The notes: generated from the sequence alone by a model not told the origin. Positions 49,424 through 61,445 are shown, counted from the first letter of the stretch. The stretch: DNA of 64,000 nt from Centropus unirufus (GCA_013397695.1 VYZI01000207.1:299546-363545); one strand, 5' to 3'. Program-made: numbers and translations.

Positions 49424-49682
49424 TAGAATCGTAGAATGGTTTGGATTGGAAGGGACATTAAGATCACCCAGTTCCGCCCCCCTGCTGTGGGCCAGGACAC
49501 CTCCCACCAGACCAGGCTGCTCAGAGGCCCCTCCAACCTGGCCTTGAACACCTCCAGGCACTGGGCATCCACGACTCCCCTGGGCAACCTGTGCCAGTGC
49601 CTCACCACCCTCAGTGTGAAGAATTTCTTCCTCAAGTCTAGTCTAAATCTTCTCCTCTCCAATTTAAAGTCAATACCCATGT
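49424..49682 (-). mobile_element. CR1 LINE fragment, 3' end (GGTTTGGGTTGG-tip type)
   Basis: It begins CATAGAATCGTAGAATGGTT and runs through CCAGACCAGGCTGCTCAGAG and CTGGGCAACCTGTGCCAGTG to TTTAAAGTCAATACCCATG. It lies only about 320 bp from the previous copy in the same orientation but belongs to the other subfamily, so it is an independent insertion. Confidence 0.93.
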
Positions 49683-50719
49683 ATGGGTCCATTTCATACC
49701 TTCTGGATGGCACGTGCTCACCTCTTTTTTTCTGCGGGAGCAGTGATGGAGAAGTGGAGTTCAATGTTTCAGGATCTGCCCAGCAGCAGGGCTCTGGTAG
49801 AGGCCTCTGGAGAGGGAGCTGGTTTCCCTGCTACATTGGGTGAGCTTGGGAAGGTGAATAAGGTCAAATCTCATTTTCTGAAGGATGGGAATACCTGCTT
49901 TGAAATCAGTGTTAGGCACTGGGAAGTACTTGCTACTTAGAGAGGAGCTTTTAGGCTGGAATGGCTGGGTGGAGGTGATGATACTACAGGCTACTGATGT
50001 TTTCAAAGAATAGTTCATTGTCTGTTTTGGGCTGCTTTGAAGGATGGTTGTTTCCAACAAATCCCAGAATTTTTGTCAACTCATGACATATTTTGGTTTT
50101 ATTCAGCACTTTTTTGCCCTTTCTGAGGGCTCCAGCAGCTGAAGCAGCACTGTTTTGCCACACGGCCCTTTCAGCCAAGTCTGGTGTTTGAAATAGCAAC
50201 ACCGCTGAATGTTTTAGAGAAGCAATTCAGCTGCCAGTTTCCTTAAGAAAGCAAAAACAATATGAAAAGCAAGAAAGACCAATAAAGGAGAGGCTTTAAA
50301 ATACTAAAAAAAAACCAAACTAAATTAAAAAGGTTCAGAAGACCTGCTAAATTTAGCAGTATTTCTAGGAAAAGGACATTTATATAAGCCTGTGTGCTCC
50401 TTGAGTCCCTTCACCTTCTTTCCTCCTCATGTCTCTCCAGCCCACATATAAACTGATTGATTATATTTTATCTTAATGAGCAGTTTCCAAAAATGTTGCT
50501 TTTCCTTTGGTAAAAGGTTTGGATGTTCCAAAAAAAGCAGCTGCCACACAGTGGGGAGAAGGGTAGGGGGGGAGTGAGAGCTCCCCAAAACCTCTCTGCT
50601 TCCTTGCAAAGTGGTGAAGGAACTGCAGGGGTAGCATTAATTCTTCCATGAGGAGGGTAGGGCTTTGAACTGCATGCTCTGTGCATGCAGAAAAGCTGCA
50701 ATTCCTACTGGGATGGTTT

Positions 50720-51340
50720 TATTGATAGATACAGCAATTGAGCCAGCAATGTGTGCTTGCAGCCCAGAAGGTCCTTGGCTGCATGAAAAGTGTGAGCAGC
50801 TGGTCAAGGGAGGGGATTCTGCCCCTTTACTCTGCTCTCAGGAGACCTCACTTGGAGCCCTGCATCCAGCTCTGGAATCCTTAGCACAGGAAGGACATGG
50901 ATCTGTTAGAGTGAGTCCAGAGGAGGCCACGAAGGTGATTCAAGGGCTGGAGCGTATCTGCTGTGAGGACAGGTTGAGAGAGTTGAGGTTGTTCAGCCTG
51001 GAGAAGAGAAGGCCCCAGGGAGACCTCAGAGCAGCTTCCAGTACTGAAAGGGGCTACAGGAAAGCTGAGGCTCTTTATTGGGGAGGGCAGGGATGGGATG
51101 AGGTGGAGCTAATTTAGATTAAATCTTGGGAAGAAATGTTTTCCTGTGAGGGTGATGAGGCCCTGGCCCAGGTTACCCAGAGAAGTTGTGGATGCCCCAT
51201 CCCTGGAGGTGTTTGAGGCCAGGCTGGTGAGGCTTTGAGCAGCCTGATGCAGCAGGAGAAGTCCCTGCCCATGGCAGGGGGGGTGGAACTGGGCGATCTT
51301 TAAGGTCCCTTCCAACCCAAACCATTCAGTGATTCAATGG
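50720..51340 (+). mobile_element. CR1 LINE fragment with decayed ORF2 end
   Basis: About 620 bp in sense orientation. The left part (AATTGAGCCAGCAATGTG, TCAAGGGAGGGGATTCTG) is ORF2 coding sequence upstream of the 3' UTR. The middle reads LRELRLFSLEKRRPQGDLRA. The end is CCAACCCAAACCATTCAGTG then ATTCAATGG. A purine-pyrimidine alternating tract begins 6 bases past the tip. Confidence 0.93.
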
Positions 51341-51345
51341 ACACC

Positions 51346-51378
51346 TGTGTGCACACGCGCGTGTGTATATGCATGTAT
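51346..51378. repeat. 33-nt strictly alternating pyrimidine-purine tract
   Basis: TGTGTGCACACGCGCGTGTG followed by TATATGCATGTAT alternates pyrimidine and purine at every step. It includes a 14-nt perfect palindrome at 51352-51365 (CACACGCGCGTGTG). Such tracts can adopt Z-DNA. It begins 6 bases after the 3' tip of the CR1 at 50720-51340. Confidence 0.9.
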
Positions 51379-53785
51379 TAATATACATCATTTCACATTT
51401 ACGTTGTAGTAACTCCTTGTTGTTATTGCTGTTCTATTAGGTGTTTCTGCAGGCAAGTCAGTGCCTTGATTGTTTCAGCAGCTACAGCTGTAGATAGGTG
51501 TTTTGCCCCAGAAGAGAGAAGTTAACGCTCTGAGAACTTACTGCAGAAAACCAGGTTGAATAATGAATAGACAAAGGTAACATTTTCTCGAGCAGCTGAT
51601 TGAATGAGGAGTCTGTCTTGCTGGTTTTAATGAACTGTAGGCTCTGAATTGATGAAAAACACATCCTAGCTTAGGATAGTCAGGCTGGAGAAGGAAAGGT
51701 GTTGGAAACACGGCGTTAGTGTTAGAGGAGCTACAGGAGCACGCGCTTGTGGAGCTGCAGAGGAAGAGGATGACGGCGCAGAGAGATCAATCAGATCTGA
51801 TCCCATTGCAGATCCTATTGCAGATTCCTCTATAGCCTTTGTTAAGTCAGGTAGGCTCAAATCCCCAGAGGAAGTTAAACACCAAAATACCTTTGGAGTT
51901 TGGCTTCAGTCTGTATGTAAACCTTTTTTTTTCTACCTCCCCACTCGCCTGCCTGATAGTACTTTGTGTCAGCATCCACCTCCTTGGCTACCAAAGCAAC
52001 CAGAGCTCGGGTTCTGTGAACTGGCCACCATTATCTCTGTTGTTTCCAGTACTAATTAATTTATGTAGTGCTGTGCCTTGTCTGACCTCTGTGTTCTTTG
52101 CTCTGAGCTGCCTGACCTTTGCTATTAAGCTGTCTCTAGCTGGAAGAAGTCCGTGTTAGTAAGTGCTACAGATTAGCCTGAATAATTTATCTCTTTTCCC
52201 AGCCCCCTCGGGTTTTTTTTGACAGCTGTGCAATTCACGAGGAGTGACTTTTGTACTTTCTTTTAAATCAGAGATGAAAGTTGTGGGGTAGCATTGGGAT
52301 AGAATGAGATCCCTGCAGGGAAAATACCTCACTGGATGAGGAATCCCCATTTACACTCATTTCTTGAGATCTATCACTGTAAATCATGCTTAAAGGTTTT
52401 TTGGGTGGAGCACCTATGAAACTAATTTGAATGTGGTGCTCTCAGAGGAAAAAGGACTGCCTGTTTTTGTTCTAAACCTAGATATGAGCTTGGTCTTTCC
52501 TTCTCATTGGGTTGAGTCACTGAGGGATGTGTTCGTTCATGGGGTGAAGAAATTTGAGACCAGTGTTGCTTGTAGAATTCCATAGGTCAGCGTGGAATAG
52601 GTTCAGCAGCAGTGCATTAAATGGGCAGAGTGTGTACTGGGAGCTTTTGAACTCTAGTGGGATTAAAGGGTTAAAACCCTGATGCAGAAAAATAACTGAC
52701 TTGGGAAGAAGACCTATAGCATCCCTATGGAAATATTACTTTTTATTCCTTGAGAAAATGGAAGGTCCTGTTGGGAGAAAAAGCAAGGAATGTGCATTAG
52801 TACAGCTTTAACCTCCATAAAGAGTTATAGGGGAGTTTGTATCAAGCTGCACTTGCGGTGCAATGTGTGTGGGGCTATGTTTGAGACACTTCTAGGACAG
52901 CTTGGATTTGGGTGTGTTCCAGCGTGCGTTGGAATAGCATGGAGGTGGTCTTCGAAGATCCAGCCTTGCTTTTCCTGTGGTGTTTTCTTTTCTGTGGTTC
53001 CAGCTGACAGAGCCTTTGTAGTGCAAGAGCTTTTCAGTCATGAAGGGCATCTTGTTAGCTGATAGTAGATTTATGTGCCAAAATAGTCTTTAAGTCCTTG
53101 AGCACCTCCTTAACACTTGTGTGGCAGATAATGCAATACTTGATGTCAAAGTCAACTTAGCAGAGGGCTCCTTCTATTGATGGGAGAAATCAACATGGTC
53201 CTTTGCTTTCTTCCCTTAAATCACATCAGCAACCTGTCAGATGTGATGCACCATGCTTCAAAAACTCACGAGAAATTGTTAGCAACTCACTAGAAATTTA
53301 GCTTTATTTTGATAATAATCTCATTTGGATGAACCCTCTTTCTCACCAGAATTCTGCAGTGCCTTTGATCAGTAATATATGGATTTTTCTTCAGAACAGA
53401 TCCATGCCCTCAAATAAGGGATTATTTTCCTTCTCTGATCCGCTCTTCCACACTGTTCAGGGACTTAAAAACCGAGTGCAGGTCCACAGAGACCCTGATG
53501 TTTCCCAGCTCTGCATCCAGTGAGGGCTCCCGGTTCCTGGCTACCATCAGGGAGAACTGGAGTCTTGGTCCAGTTGCTTTTAATGGTTGGTTATAAGGAA
53601 ATGCATTCTGATAGACAAGTTTTTTCAACACGTGCATTACCCACCATGTTCCTGCGTATCCATTTACATTTTAACTCCATTAAGCGTGTTGTATGTGTTA
53701 CCCTTCTCTCTACTGCTGCCTTCAGTTAAGGGGTTTATACATCGATGTATATTTATTGGGGCTGATGGGAGCTGGGTTTGGACTT

Positions 53786-54345
53786 AGAATCGTAGAAGCA
53801 TAGAATGGTTTGGGCTGAAAAGGACCATAAATATCATCCAGTTCAAACCCCCTGCGACGAGCAGGGACACCTCCCACCAGACCAGCTTGCTCAAAGCTCC
53901 ATCCAACCTGGCCTTGAACACCTCCAGGGATGGGGCAGCCACAACTTCCCTGGGCAACCTGTGCTAGGGCCTCCCCACCTTCATTGTGAGGAATTTCTTT
54001 CAAATGCTTTGTCTAAATCTTCCTCTCTCCAAGTTAAAGCCGTTCCCCCTCATCCTATCACTACACACCTTCATAAAAAGTCCTTTCCCAGATTACGTGG
54101 ACTCCCCCTTCAGTACTGGAAGCTGCTCCAAGTTCTCCCTGGAGCCTTCTCTTCTCCAGGCTGAACAGCCTCAACTCTCTCAGCCTGTCCTCACACCAGA
54201 GGTGCTCCAGCCCTTGAATAATCTTTTAACCTCCTCTGGACCCATTCCTTGTTATGCTCCATATCCTTCTTATGCTGAAGACTCCAGAACTGGACACAGG
54301 ACTCCAGGTGGGGTCTCACAAGAGAGAAGTAGAGGGGACTTGAGT
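53786..54345 (-). mobile_element. CR1 LINE fragment with ORF2 end
   Basis: About 560 bp, from TAGAATCGTAGAAGCATAGA to CAGGTGGGGTCTCACAAGAG on +. It contains the second-subfamily tip, CCTTGAACACCTCCAGGGAT, and CTTCTCTTCCAGGCTGAACA-like ORF2 antisense. On - the ORF2 fragment reads LVRPHLESCVQFWS before decay. Confidence 0.93.
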
Positions 54346-55144
54346 TATAGTGACTATAAAATGAGATGAGATCTGGCACTTGGTTTAATGGGGCCAAAGA
54401 GTGGCATGACGTGTTATCTGATAACATCATGTCGTACGGTGCTTCATAAGGCACTAATATTTTTATATTCCCTGAAAAAATGATAAAAAGCTTGCTTATC
54501 ACATTCAGTGCATGCATCTACATAGACATGTGCCTGTTTATGGCTCCGTGTTAAAGCAGTGGCTCACAGAGTTCCTTCATTTCTCGTTACAGCATAGAGC
54601 TTTTGTACCTTAGTTATGAGAGAAATTAAGCAGATGAAGAGCACAAAGCAGGAAAATTACCTTCTTTAATTCTGTACAGACGTTTATGATGATTGAAGAC
54701 TAAAGGAGTTTTGTAATGAAATAGCAAATTGCAAGAAAGAAGGTAAAGTTCAGTACAAAGATGCCCTGTCTTTTAGTATTGGAGGGGAGTGCATCACATC
54801 CTGATCCAATAATTGCTCTCCTCTTGTCTTGCAGCTTTTTGACATGATGTAGCCATGGGACTTCCCTTTAAAGCACAGTAATTTCTTTAAAACCTATTTG
54901 ATCTGTCAAGTAGGTGTAGGAGCTTGTGTCAGGCAGGAAGAAGACAGCAGATGCAGTTCTGACACAGGATACAAATGCAGAGAAGTTAATTGACTTTGCC
55001 AGGGGAGAAAATTCTTCCTCCCAATTATGTCAAACACCAGACAGCTTTTCAGAGGTGGGGAGGGAAACGTGCCTGAGGGACAGCCCTGACACAGTGCTTT
55101 TATAGTAGGTGCTTTCTGTGCTTTATTAAAGCTTTCAGGGGTAA

Positions 55145-55162
55145 AATAATAATAATAATAAT
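55145..55162. repeat. (AAT)6 microsatellite
   Basis: Six perfect AAT units; likely length-polymorphic. Confidence 0.95.
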
Positions 55163-56373
55163 ATGGACTAGCTCAGTTGCATCTTTGTTTGGGGATCCTC
55201 AGACCTCATAAATCTGTTGCCCTTCTGTGGTCCCCTAGGATTTTCTGCCTGTTTTTGTGAAGATACAGTTTCAGAAGCAATGAAGTCCTAGACTTCTTAT
55301 TTTTCTGCCAGCTTTAGCTGTCCTGCCTCTCTAACTGCTTATTGTTATTATTTAAACCCTGTCAGAGTCAACAGGTTTCTGTCACATTCTAACTTTCTAA
55401 TATTTGGAAGGCAAAGGAGAGGTCTGGGCTTTCTTCTTGATTCGTTAATCCCTGGTCAGGACTGTAGCCTGTCTCCTGTATGAACCTCTGCAGTTTTGTG
55501 TTCCAGCACCACATGATTCTTTTACAGAAATTTCCTGTCAGTGAAGAAGGAGCCAGCAAGGCTGTCATGGTAGGGGTTATTGTTTTGAGGAATGAAACAC
55601 CATCTTCTCCACTCTGACTCCTTTTCCTCTCGCAGCTGAGTTTGTGGTTTCACTTCATCAGTTTTTCCACTGCGAACCATGGACAAATATTATTGCCAAG
55701 AAATGATAAATATAACAAATAATAAAGAGATTGATGTAGGCAAGTTTTTTATTCGATATCAGTTTGCTCTGAGGTTGTGATGTGTGACAGAGCACAGTGG
55801 TGGGCAGTGCAAGTGCACATTGATACAAACTTAAAGCATGCCCAACAGGTTTTCCGCGCTCGGATTGAAAGGATTTGTGTCTCTATGATATATTAAAGTT
55901 CATCCGTAGTGAGACTGGGTAGCCAGACTGCATTCCCTCCCTCCACTAAGAACTGCAGGCGGTCACATGATGGAGCAGAACAATGATAAAGCTCTTGTAG
56001 GAGTTAGTTTTTACAGGCTAGGAATACCTGCCTGGCTGGCAAATGTTTGGTTTCTGTCCACTGGATGAGTTCCTTTCCCACTGCATGAGCCCTGAGGATG
56101 GTTGCTGTTAATTATGGCTGCAAGGTGATCAGCATTCTGGGAGGTAAAAAGAACAAAAGAAATCGCAACTCTGTCTTCATTTTTTTTTCATAGCGAAGGC
56201 AGAACCTATTTCCATTGTCCTTTTCACTTGTAGCACAACTCTAAGTAGCCGGCCTCTTTGGGCTCGTTTCAGTAGCTCTTATGGCTTTTTCAAGAGTATG
56301 TTGGTAAATCTGTTTATATTTTCCGTGGTTGGGGTTGTTTATTGCTGTTGTTTGCTTTACAAAGGCACCTAGG

Positions 56374-56440
56374 AATAGTGGCTGACAGATACGGCTGGAC
56401 TCGATCACAGAGGTGTTTTCCAAGCTGGTGATTTTAGGAT
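56374..56440 (+). mobile_element. CR1 LINE extreme 3' tip
   Basis: ACAGATACGGCTGGACTCGA, TCACAGAGGTGTTTTCCAAG and CTGGTGATTTTAGGATG match the last roughly 65 bp of the AATCACCAGG-tip CR1 type in sense orientation, with a decayed end. Confidence 0.78.
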
Positions 56441-57533
56441 GCTAAGAATAGAATTCAAGTCCAACGTAGTGAAGCTTAGACAGTGACTTAGAGGTGTGTG
56501 GAGGAACAGCCGATGCCCCAGACTGCCTAAAAGGGGAGGATCCCACCGTAGAACGAAACAGTTAAATATCAGTCAACAGGAACAAAGCAGCTCCCTTCTA
56601 TTTCTCCTGCACTTGCCGCATTTCGCAAGAAGAGAGTCAATACTATCAAAACTTCTCATTCTTTGGGCTTTTCCCTGCCAGTGTTTCTGTGCCAGGGCTT
56701 CCAGTGGCAAAGAACTCTTCAGTTTGTGGATTCCAACTTTTTACTCATCCTTGCATCTGGTTGTTTTCTTTGAACCCCTGATATTTTCAGATTGACACAG
56801 TACTGATCACAGTCGCGTTTGGTTAAATTTGAGGTTAGTTTACATGAGTCAGTGATGAATTTTGATGTGACACTTTTCTGCACATCAGGCATTCATTATC
56901 TTCAAAATAATTACTTGAGAAACTTTATTCAGCCACTAAATGTAATGTTATTAAAACAAACCCTTACTGTTCATAAATTAGGTTTGGAATCGTGCTGCAT
57001 TTGGTTTTTTCACATTTCTTGGAATGCACTTACAGTTTAGCTGAGCAGGATTCAATGTAGGGCATAACTTTCAGAATAATTCTTGAATATTCTGGCAGCA
57101 AGTGCTGTAGTATTATAATTATGCCATAAGCATTCAATGTTTTTCCATCCTAAGCTGGCTATAATCCCAGTTCTGGAATACAGCTTTCTTGTTGCTCTCA
57201 TCTCATCACGCGAAGGTGCAATTCTGTTCACAGAAGTTATTTCTTAATAAAGTCGATCATTTGGGCTGGTTACACACTAAAGCTGTTCAAAAAAGAAAAG
57301 TCTCTCTTTCCTGCTGAAGTTGTAAATTATTTTTTCACTTTTCTTAGAGGAAATTTGACTTTTATGAATGAGTTAAGCCAGTAGGGACTGTTCAGAAACA
57401 GACCAGATTCTTGGATATATTAAAATACTGCTCTCACTTAACCCTTTTAGTTAAAAAGTGGGAGTTAATTAAACCAATGCAATCTAGTGGCCTTAGCATA
57501 CCTGCCGTGTGTTGTGCATTTCAAAGCAGAACA

Positions 57534-58380
57534 GGACCTAGTGGTGTACCCCAGGGTCGATGTCGGGACCGGTGCTGTTCAGCCTCTTCCCTGCTGCCTG
57601 GTTGAGGGAAAAGAGCACACCCTCAGCAAGTCTGCAGGCAACGTGAAGTTCAGAGGACCAGTACACGGGCGGTTGTGCTGCCCTTCAAAGGGACCTCGAC
57701 AGGCTGGGGAAATGATCCAGCAGTGATCTTGTGGAGTTCAGCAAAGAGAAATGCCAAGAGCTGCACCTGGAGAGAAATAACCCCACGCACCAGCTGGAAA
57801 GCAGCTTTGCACAGAAGGCCTCGGAGCAGACCAACTTGTCCATGAGCCAACAGTGTGTCCTTGTGGGAAGGAAGGCAAACAACCTCCTGGGCCGCATTAG
57901 GCAGAGCAGTAGCAGATCAAGGGAGGTGATTGGTCCCTTCCTCTTAGTGCTGGTGGGAGACACGTCAGGAGTGTGGAGTCCAGCTCCAGGCTCTCCATCG
58001 TGAGAGATGTGGACACTGGGGTAAGGACTTGGGGTGCCTGCTGTGTGAGGGGAGATTGAATCTGGAGAAGGGAAGGCTCAGAGGGATCTTGTCAATGTGT
58101 GTAAATACCCGATAGAGGGCAGGGAGCAAAGGGGACAGAACCAGACTGTTCTCAGAGGTGCCCAGTGAGAGGACAAGATGCAATGGACACCAACTGAAAT
58201 ACAGGGTATTCCAATGAAACGTGTGCTGTGAGGGAGATCGAACACTGGCACAGGTTATCCAGAGAGTTTGTGAAGTCTTCCTTCTTCGAGATACTCAAAA
58301 CTTGACTGGAAACAACCCTGAGCAACTTGCTTGGGCTCAGCCAGTTTTGAAGGGTCTCCAGATGTGTCTTCCAGCCTCAG
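57534..58380 (+). mobile_element. CR1 LINE copy reaching into the reverse transcriptase domain
   Basis: About 850 bp, the longest CR1 in the window. Its left end encodes SGVPQG (57540-57557), a reverse-transcriptase motif of CR1 ORF2. Shortly after, where the catalytic FADDTK segment is expected, the reading is SAGNVK, so the active site is gone. Further on, AATAACCCCACGCACCAG, GTCCATGAGCCAACAGTGTG and GAGGTGCCCAGTGAGAGGAC follow the ORF2 order, with deletions near 57950-58060. The 3' end (TTGAAGGGTCTCCAGATGTG) is degenerate. A third CR1 type, distinct from its neighbours. Confidence 0.88.
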
Positions 58381-58498
58381 CACTTCTCTGCCTTATGACC
58401 AAGGTGTCTGCTCTGAGTCTACATGGCAAGGTGATAACATTCCATCAAATCATCTCAGCAGCAAGATACATAATTCCATATAAAAAGAGAGATTATTT

Positions 58499-58820
58499 CC
58501 AGTACTGAAGGAAGCTACAAGAAAGCTGGGGAAAGACTTTTTACAAGGATGTGTAATGATAGGAAGAGAGGGAACGGCTCCAAATTGGAGAGGGGAAGGT
58601 TTAGACCAGACATTAGGAACAAATTCTTCATAAAGGGTGGCGAGGCACTGGCACAGGTTGCCCAGGGAAGCTATGGCTGCCCCATCCTTGGAGACATTCA
58701 AGGCCAGGCTGGATGGGGCTTTGAGCAACCTAATCCAGTGGGAGGTGTCCCCGCTTATGGCAGAGGGGTTGGAACTGGGTAATCTTTAAGCTCCCTTCCA
58801 ACCCAAACCATTCTATGATT
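58499..58820 (+). mobile_element. CR1 LINE fragment, 3' end (GGTTTGGGTTGG-tip type)
   Basis: Sense sequence runs from TCCAGTACTGAAGGAAGCTA through GGCACTGGCACAGGTTGCCC and ATGGGGCTTTGAGCAACCTA to CCAAACCATTCTATGATT. It lies about 120 bp after the end of the previous CR1 on the same strand. Confidence 0.94.
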
Positions 58821-59315
58821 TCCTTCAAACCGCGGACTTCTAAGCCAGAATCCACAAGGATTCTGTCTGTCCATCACTGCCTACCTTTGTCTTCTTAGTT
58901 TTTGCAGAGGACTTGGAGTTTGTCCACGAGGGGAGTCCTCCAGCTTCTCAAGTGGCGTGTTGGATGCTGAGGCTTGTGTGGCCCTCAGGGTGGGTTTGGT
59001 AATGTGAAATCAGTGGAGCTGCAATGGTGTAAGACACGAGTGAGACAGCAATGAGTCAACATGGAACTTCAAAGAGGTGATCGAGTTTTAAATTGGCTTT
59101 CTGTTCACACATCACCCTGACAAATACACACTTTTGCTATTGAGTTTCAACTTTCCAGGGAGCAACAAGTACTGAAATAAAAAGCGACATCTGCTTGTGA
59201 AATAGGAGGAAATTCTTGTGTTGTCCTGCTGGTCCCATTGGGGTGGTCAGGCTCCCGTGCACTCCCTGTTCTGCCTCTGGAGAGGGATGGCTGGGGTGGA
59301 GGGTGCCTTGGTTTT

Positions 59316-59494
59316 GACGCCGAACCTCGAATCCTGGCTTCAGTTTTGGGCCCCTTGCTACAAAAAAGACACTGAGGTCCTGGATTATGATCAGAGAAGG
59401 GAACGGAGCTGGTGAAGGGCCTGGAGAGCAAAGGTACAGGTACAGTTAGGCACAATGATCTCAGAGTTCTTGTCCAACCTGGTGATTCTATGAC
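59316..59494 (+). mobile_element. CR1 LINE fragment with internal deletion
   Basis: The left part (CGAATCCTGGCTTCAGTTTT, GGGCCCCTTGCTACAAAAAA, AGGGCCTGGAGAGCAAAGG) is ORF2 coding sequence. It jumps directly to the 3' tip (GTACAGGTACAGTTAGGCAC, CAACCTGGTGATTCTATGAC). By comparison with the copies at 11162 and 27508, about 350-400 bp between these are missing. Confidence 0.87.
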
Positions 59495-59527
59495 TGGTTT
59501 GACCCAGTACAGCTTCCCTTATGTTAC
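59495..59527 (+). mobile_element. possible ancient CR1-type 3' tip abutting the younger copy
   Basis: TGGTTTGACCCAGTACAGCT followed by TCCCTTATGTTA resembles the very end of old sauropsid CR1 elements (a TCTGACCCAGTATGGC-like tip). It starts exactly where the younger CR1 ends. It is only 33 bp, so the assignment is tentative. Confidence 0.4.
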
Positions 59528-60209
59528 ACACCTTCCTCTAGTTCTGATTCAGGTTGTGACAGGGGACTTGGGTAATGCCAACCAGGTAATAATCCCTTTG
59601 TCTGTTATAAAGGGAACAGCATTTGCTTCTTTGCTGCAAAAAGTGAGTATTTGTTGTGCCTTTGATCTCATAAAGTGCTCTGATATGGTGAGATCATCCT
59701 GAGGAAGCACTGACAGGTCTATCCTTGAATTTTGTTTTCCACTCAATGTAAAAGGAAGAAGAAAGAATGGAAATGCATGTGTACTCACTGTGATAAATGC
59801 ATTCAGTCAGCAATTAGCTTGTTTTTCAGAGTTATTGTACAGGACTTATTGGTGAATGACTTCATTAGTAGTTTGTACTGGAAATTAATATGTCTGTTAG
59901 CTTTTCACTATGGGGCTGGTATTGCTTTCCAGATAAGTAATACTGCTGGCTCCCCTTTCCAAACTAATTTTCTTTATCAGCATATTTGCTTATGTGTCTT
60001 GATAATCCTTCCAGTTACTGCTTTAGAAGATGTGGGAAGGAGAGGAATGCTTGTTCCCTGAAGGTTGCTGTAAACCAGTTGTTGGTCATGTCGTACTCGT
60101 TGAATGAAATATTCCCATACGCCATAAAACTGTATCTCAAAGAAAGTCTCGAGAAGTTAAAATAATGGCAAATATTCTGTAGACTAAGTCTTGCGAGGGC
60201 TAGATAGCC

Positions 60210-60357
60210 TGGCCTTGGTCCAGGGAGGCACTTAACAATGTGCTTAACTTTAAGCGCATTGAATATTCTTACTGGCATGAGTGAAAAAAAAATCAATGAG
60301 CCTACTCACGTGCTTAAAATAAGACGTGTGCTTAAGTGTCTCTCTGGACCTCAGCCA
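60210..60357. mobile_element. ancient palindromic MITE-like element
   Basis: Two 49-bp arms (60210-60258 and 60309-60357) are inverted copies, 33 of 49 positions identical without gaps. They share TGGC at the edge, GGTCCAG, CACTTAA and TTTTAAGC-like blocks. The repeated GTGCTTAA motif is typical of an old dispersed repeat seen in amniote genomes, whose formal name I cannot give with certainty. It has no coding capacity. The central 50 bp includes a run of nine A. Confidence 0.5.
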
Positions 60358-61047
60358 GAGCGTTCAGCCCTCAAGATGGGCCGAGTTCTTAATTGTGGGC
60401 AAAAGCCAGTAGTGTTTCATTTTGCTTGTCCTGTGTGTTTCTGAAGAACTCATTGATATTGTCTGTGTTTATTTGACTTGGCCTCCATTTCCCCATCTAA
60501 GCCCTACCAACTCCAAAGCTCCGGGAGTGAAATAGATGTGCAACTTTGGGTTGTCAAACAGCTTGTCAGGGACAGTACTCAGAATGTATATATTGCCGTG
60601 GAGCAGGAACTGAACTTCAGGAAAGCTGGGAAAAGATGAGGTGAAGCGTGATTGTTTTCTTTGGTAGCCAAGGTTTTAATATAGAGAGAAAATGAAGAGG
60701 AGAGAAGAGAAGGGCTGGTGACACATCACACCTTTTCAGTTAACATAGTTGCTTCTTAGGAAACATTAAAGAATGCAGACAGATGCATTAATAATCTGCT
60801 GGCAGCGGCTGAGGCCTTGGCAAGTGGGCTTTCCTACCTACTATTGATTTTTGTAATTCTCGGGCAGCAGTTTGCAAGAGGTAGCTTGATCCCTTACCCT
60901 CAAAATGGGCAACAAGAGGAGCTGTCACAGCCAAAATAATTTTCTCTTTCTAACCAGTCCCTCCTGTTTCCTCAACAGCATCTTTTACTGCTTAGATGAC
61001 AATTTCCACTGCTGACAACTGTGAATGACAAAGTATGCTATGTTTAG

Positions 61048-61320
61048 AAACATAGAATCACCAGATTGGAAAAGACCTTTGAGATCATTGAGTCCAACCG
61101 TTCCTGTCTGCCTCTGACCATATCTTAAGCGCCTCATCTCCTCATCTTTTAAATACACCCAGGGATGGGGACTCCACTACCTCCCTGGGCAGCTGGACCA
61201 GTGCCTGAGGACCCTTTCAGTGATGAATTTTTTCCTGATGTCCAATCTGAACCTGCCCTGGCACACCTTGAGGCCATTCCCCTTGTCCTATCACCGGTCA
61301 CTTTGGAGAAGAAAGAACAC
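61048..61320 (-). mobile_element. CR1 LINE fragment, 3' end
   Basis: It begins AAACATAGAATCACCAGATT and runs through CTTTTAAATACACCCAGG and CCAATCTGAACCTGCCCTGG to ACTTTGGAGAAGAAAGAACACC, the AATCACCAGG-tip subfamily. The homology stops at 61320 and a further short CR1 block appears at 61446. Confidence 0.92.
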
Positions 61321-61445
61321 CAGGATTTAAACACCAAGAGTCTCCATGGGAAATGTGGGGATCAGACAGGTCTGTGCCCAGCTTGGGAAGAGTGGCACCC
61401 TGGTGCAGGAAGGTCCCACAGGCCCCTGTGAAGGTCTGCTACATG

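Noticed and set aside
54397..54428. Small hairpin around TGTTATCTGATAACA
   Set aside because: The core is short with broken outer pairing, in an AT-rich setting; well within chance expectation.
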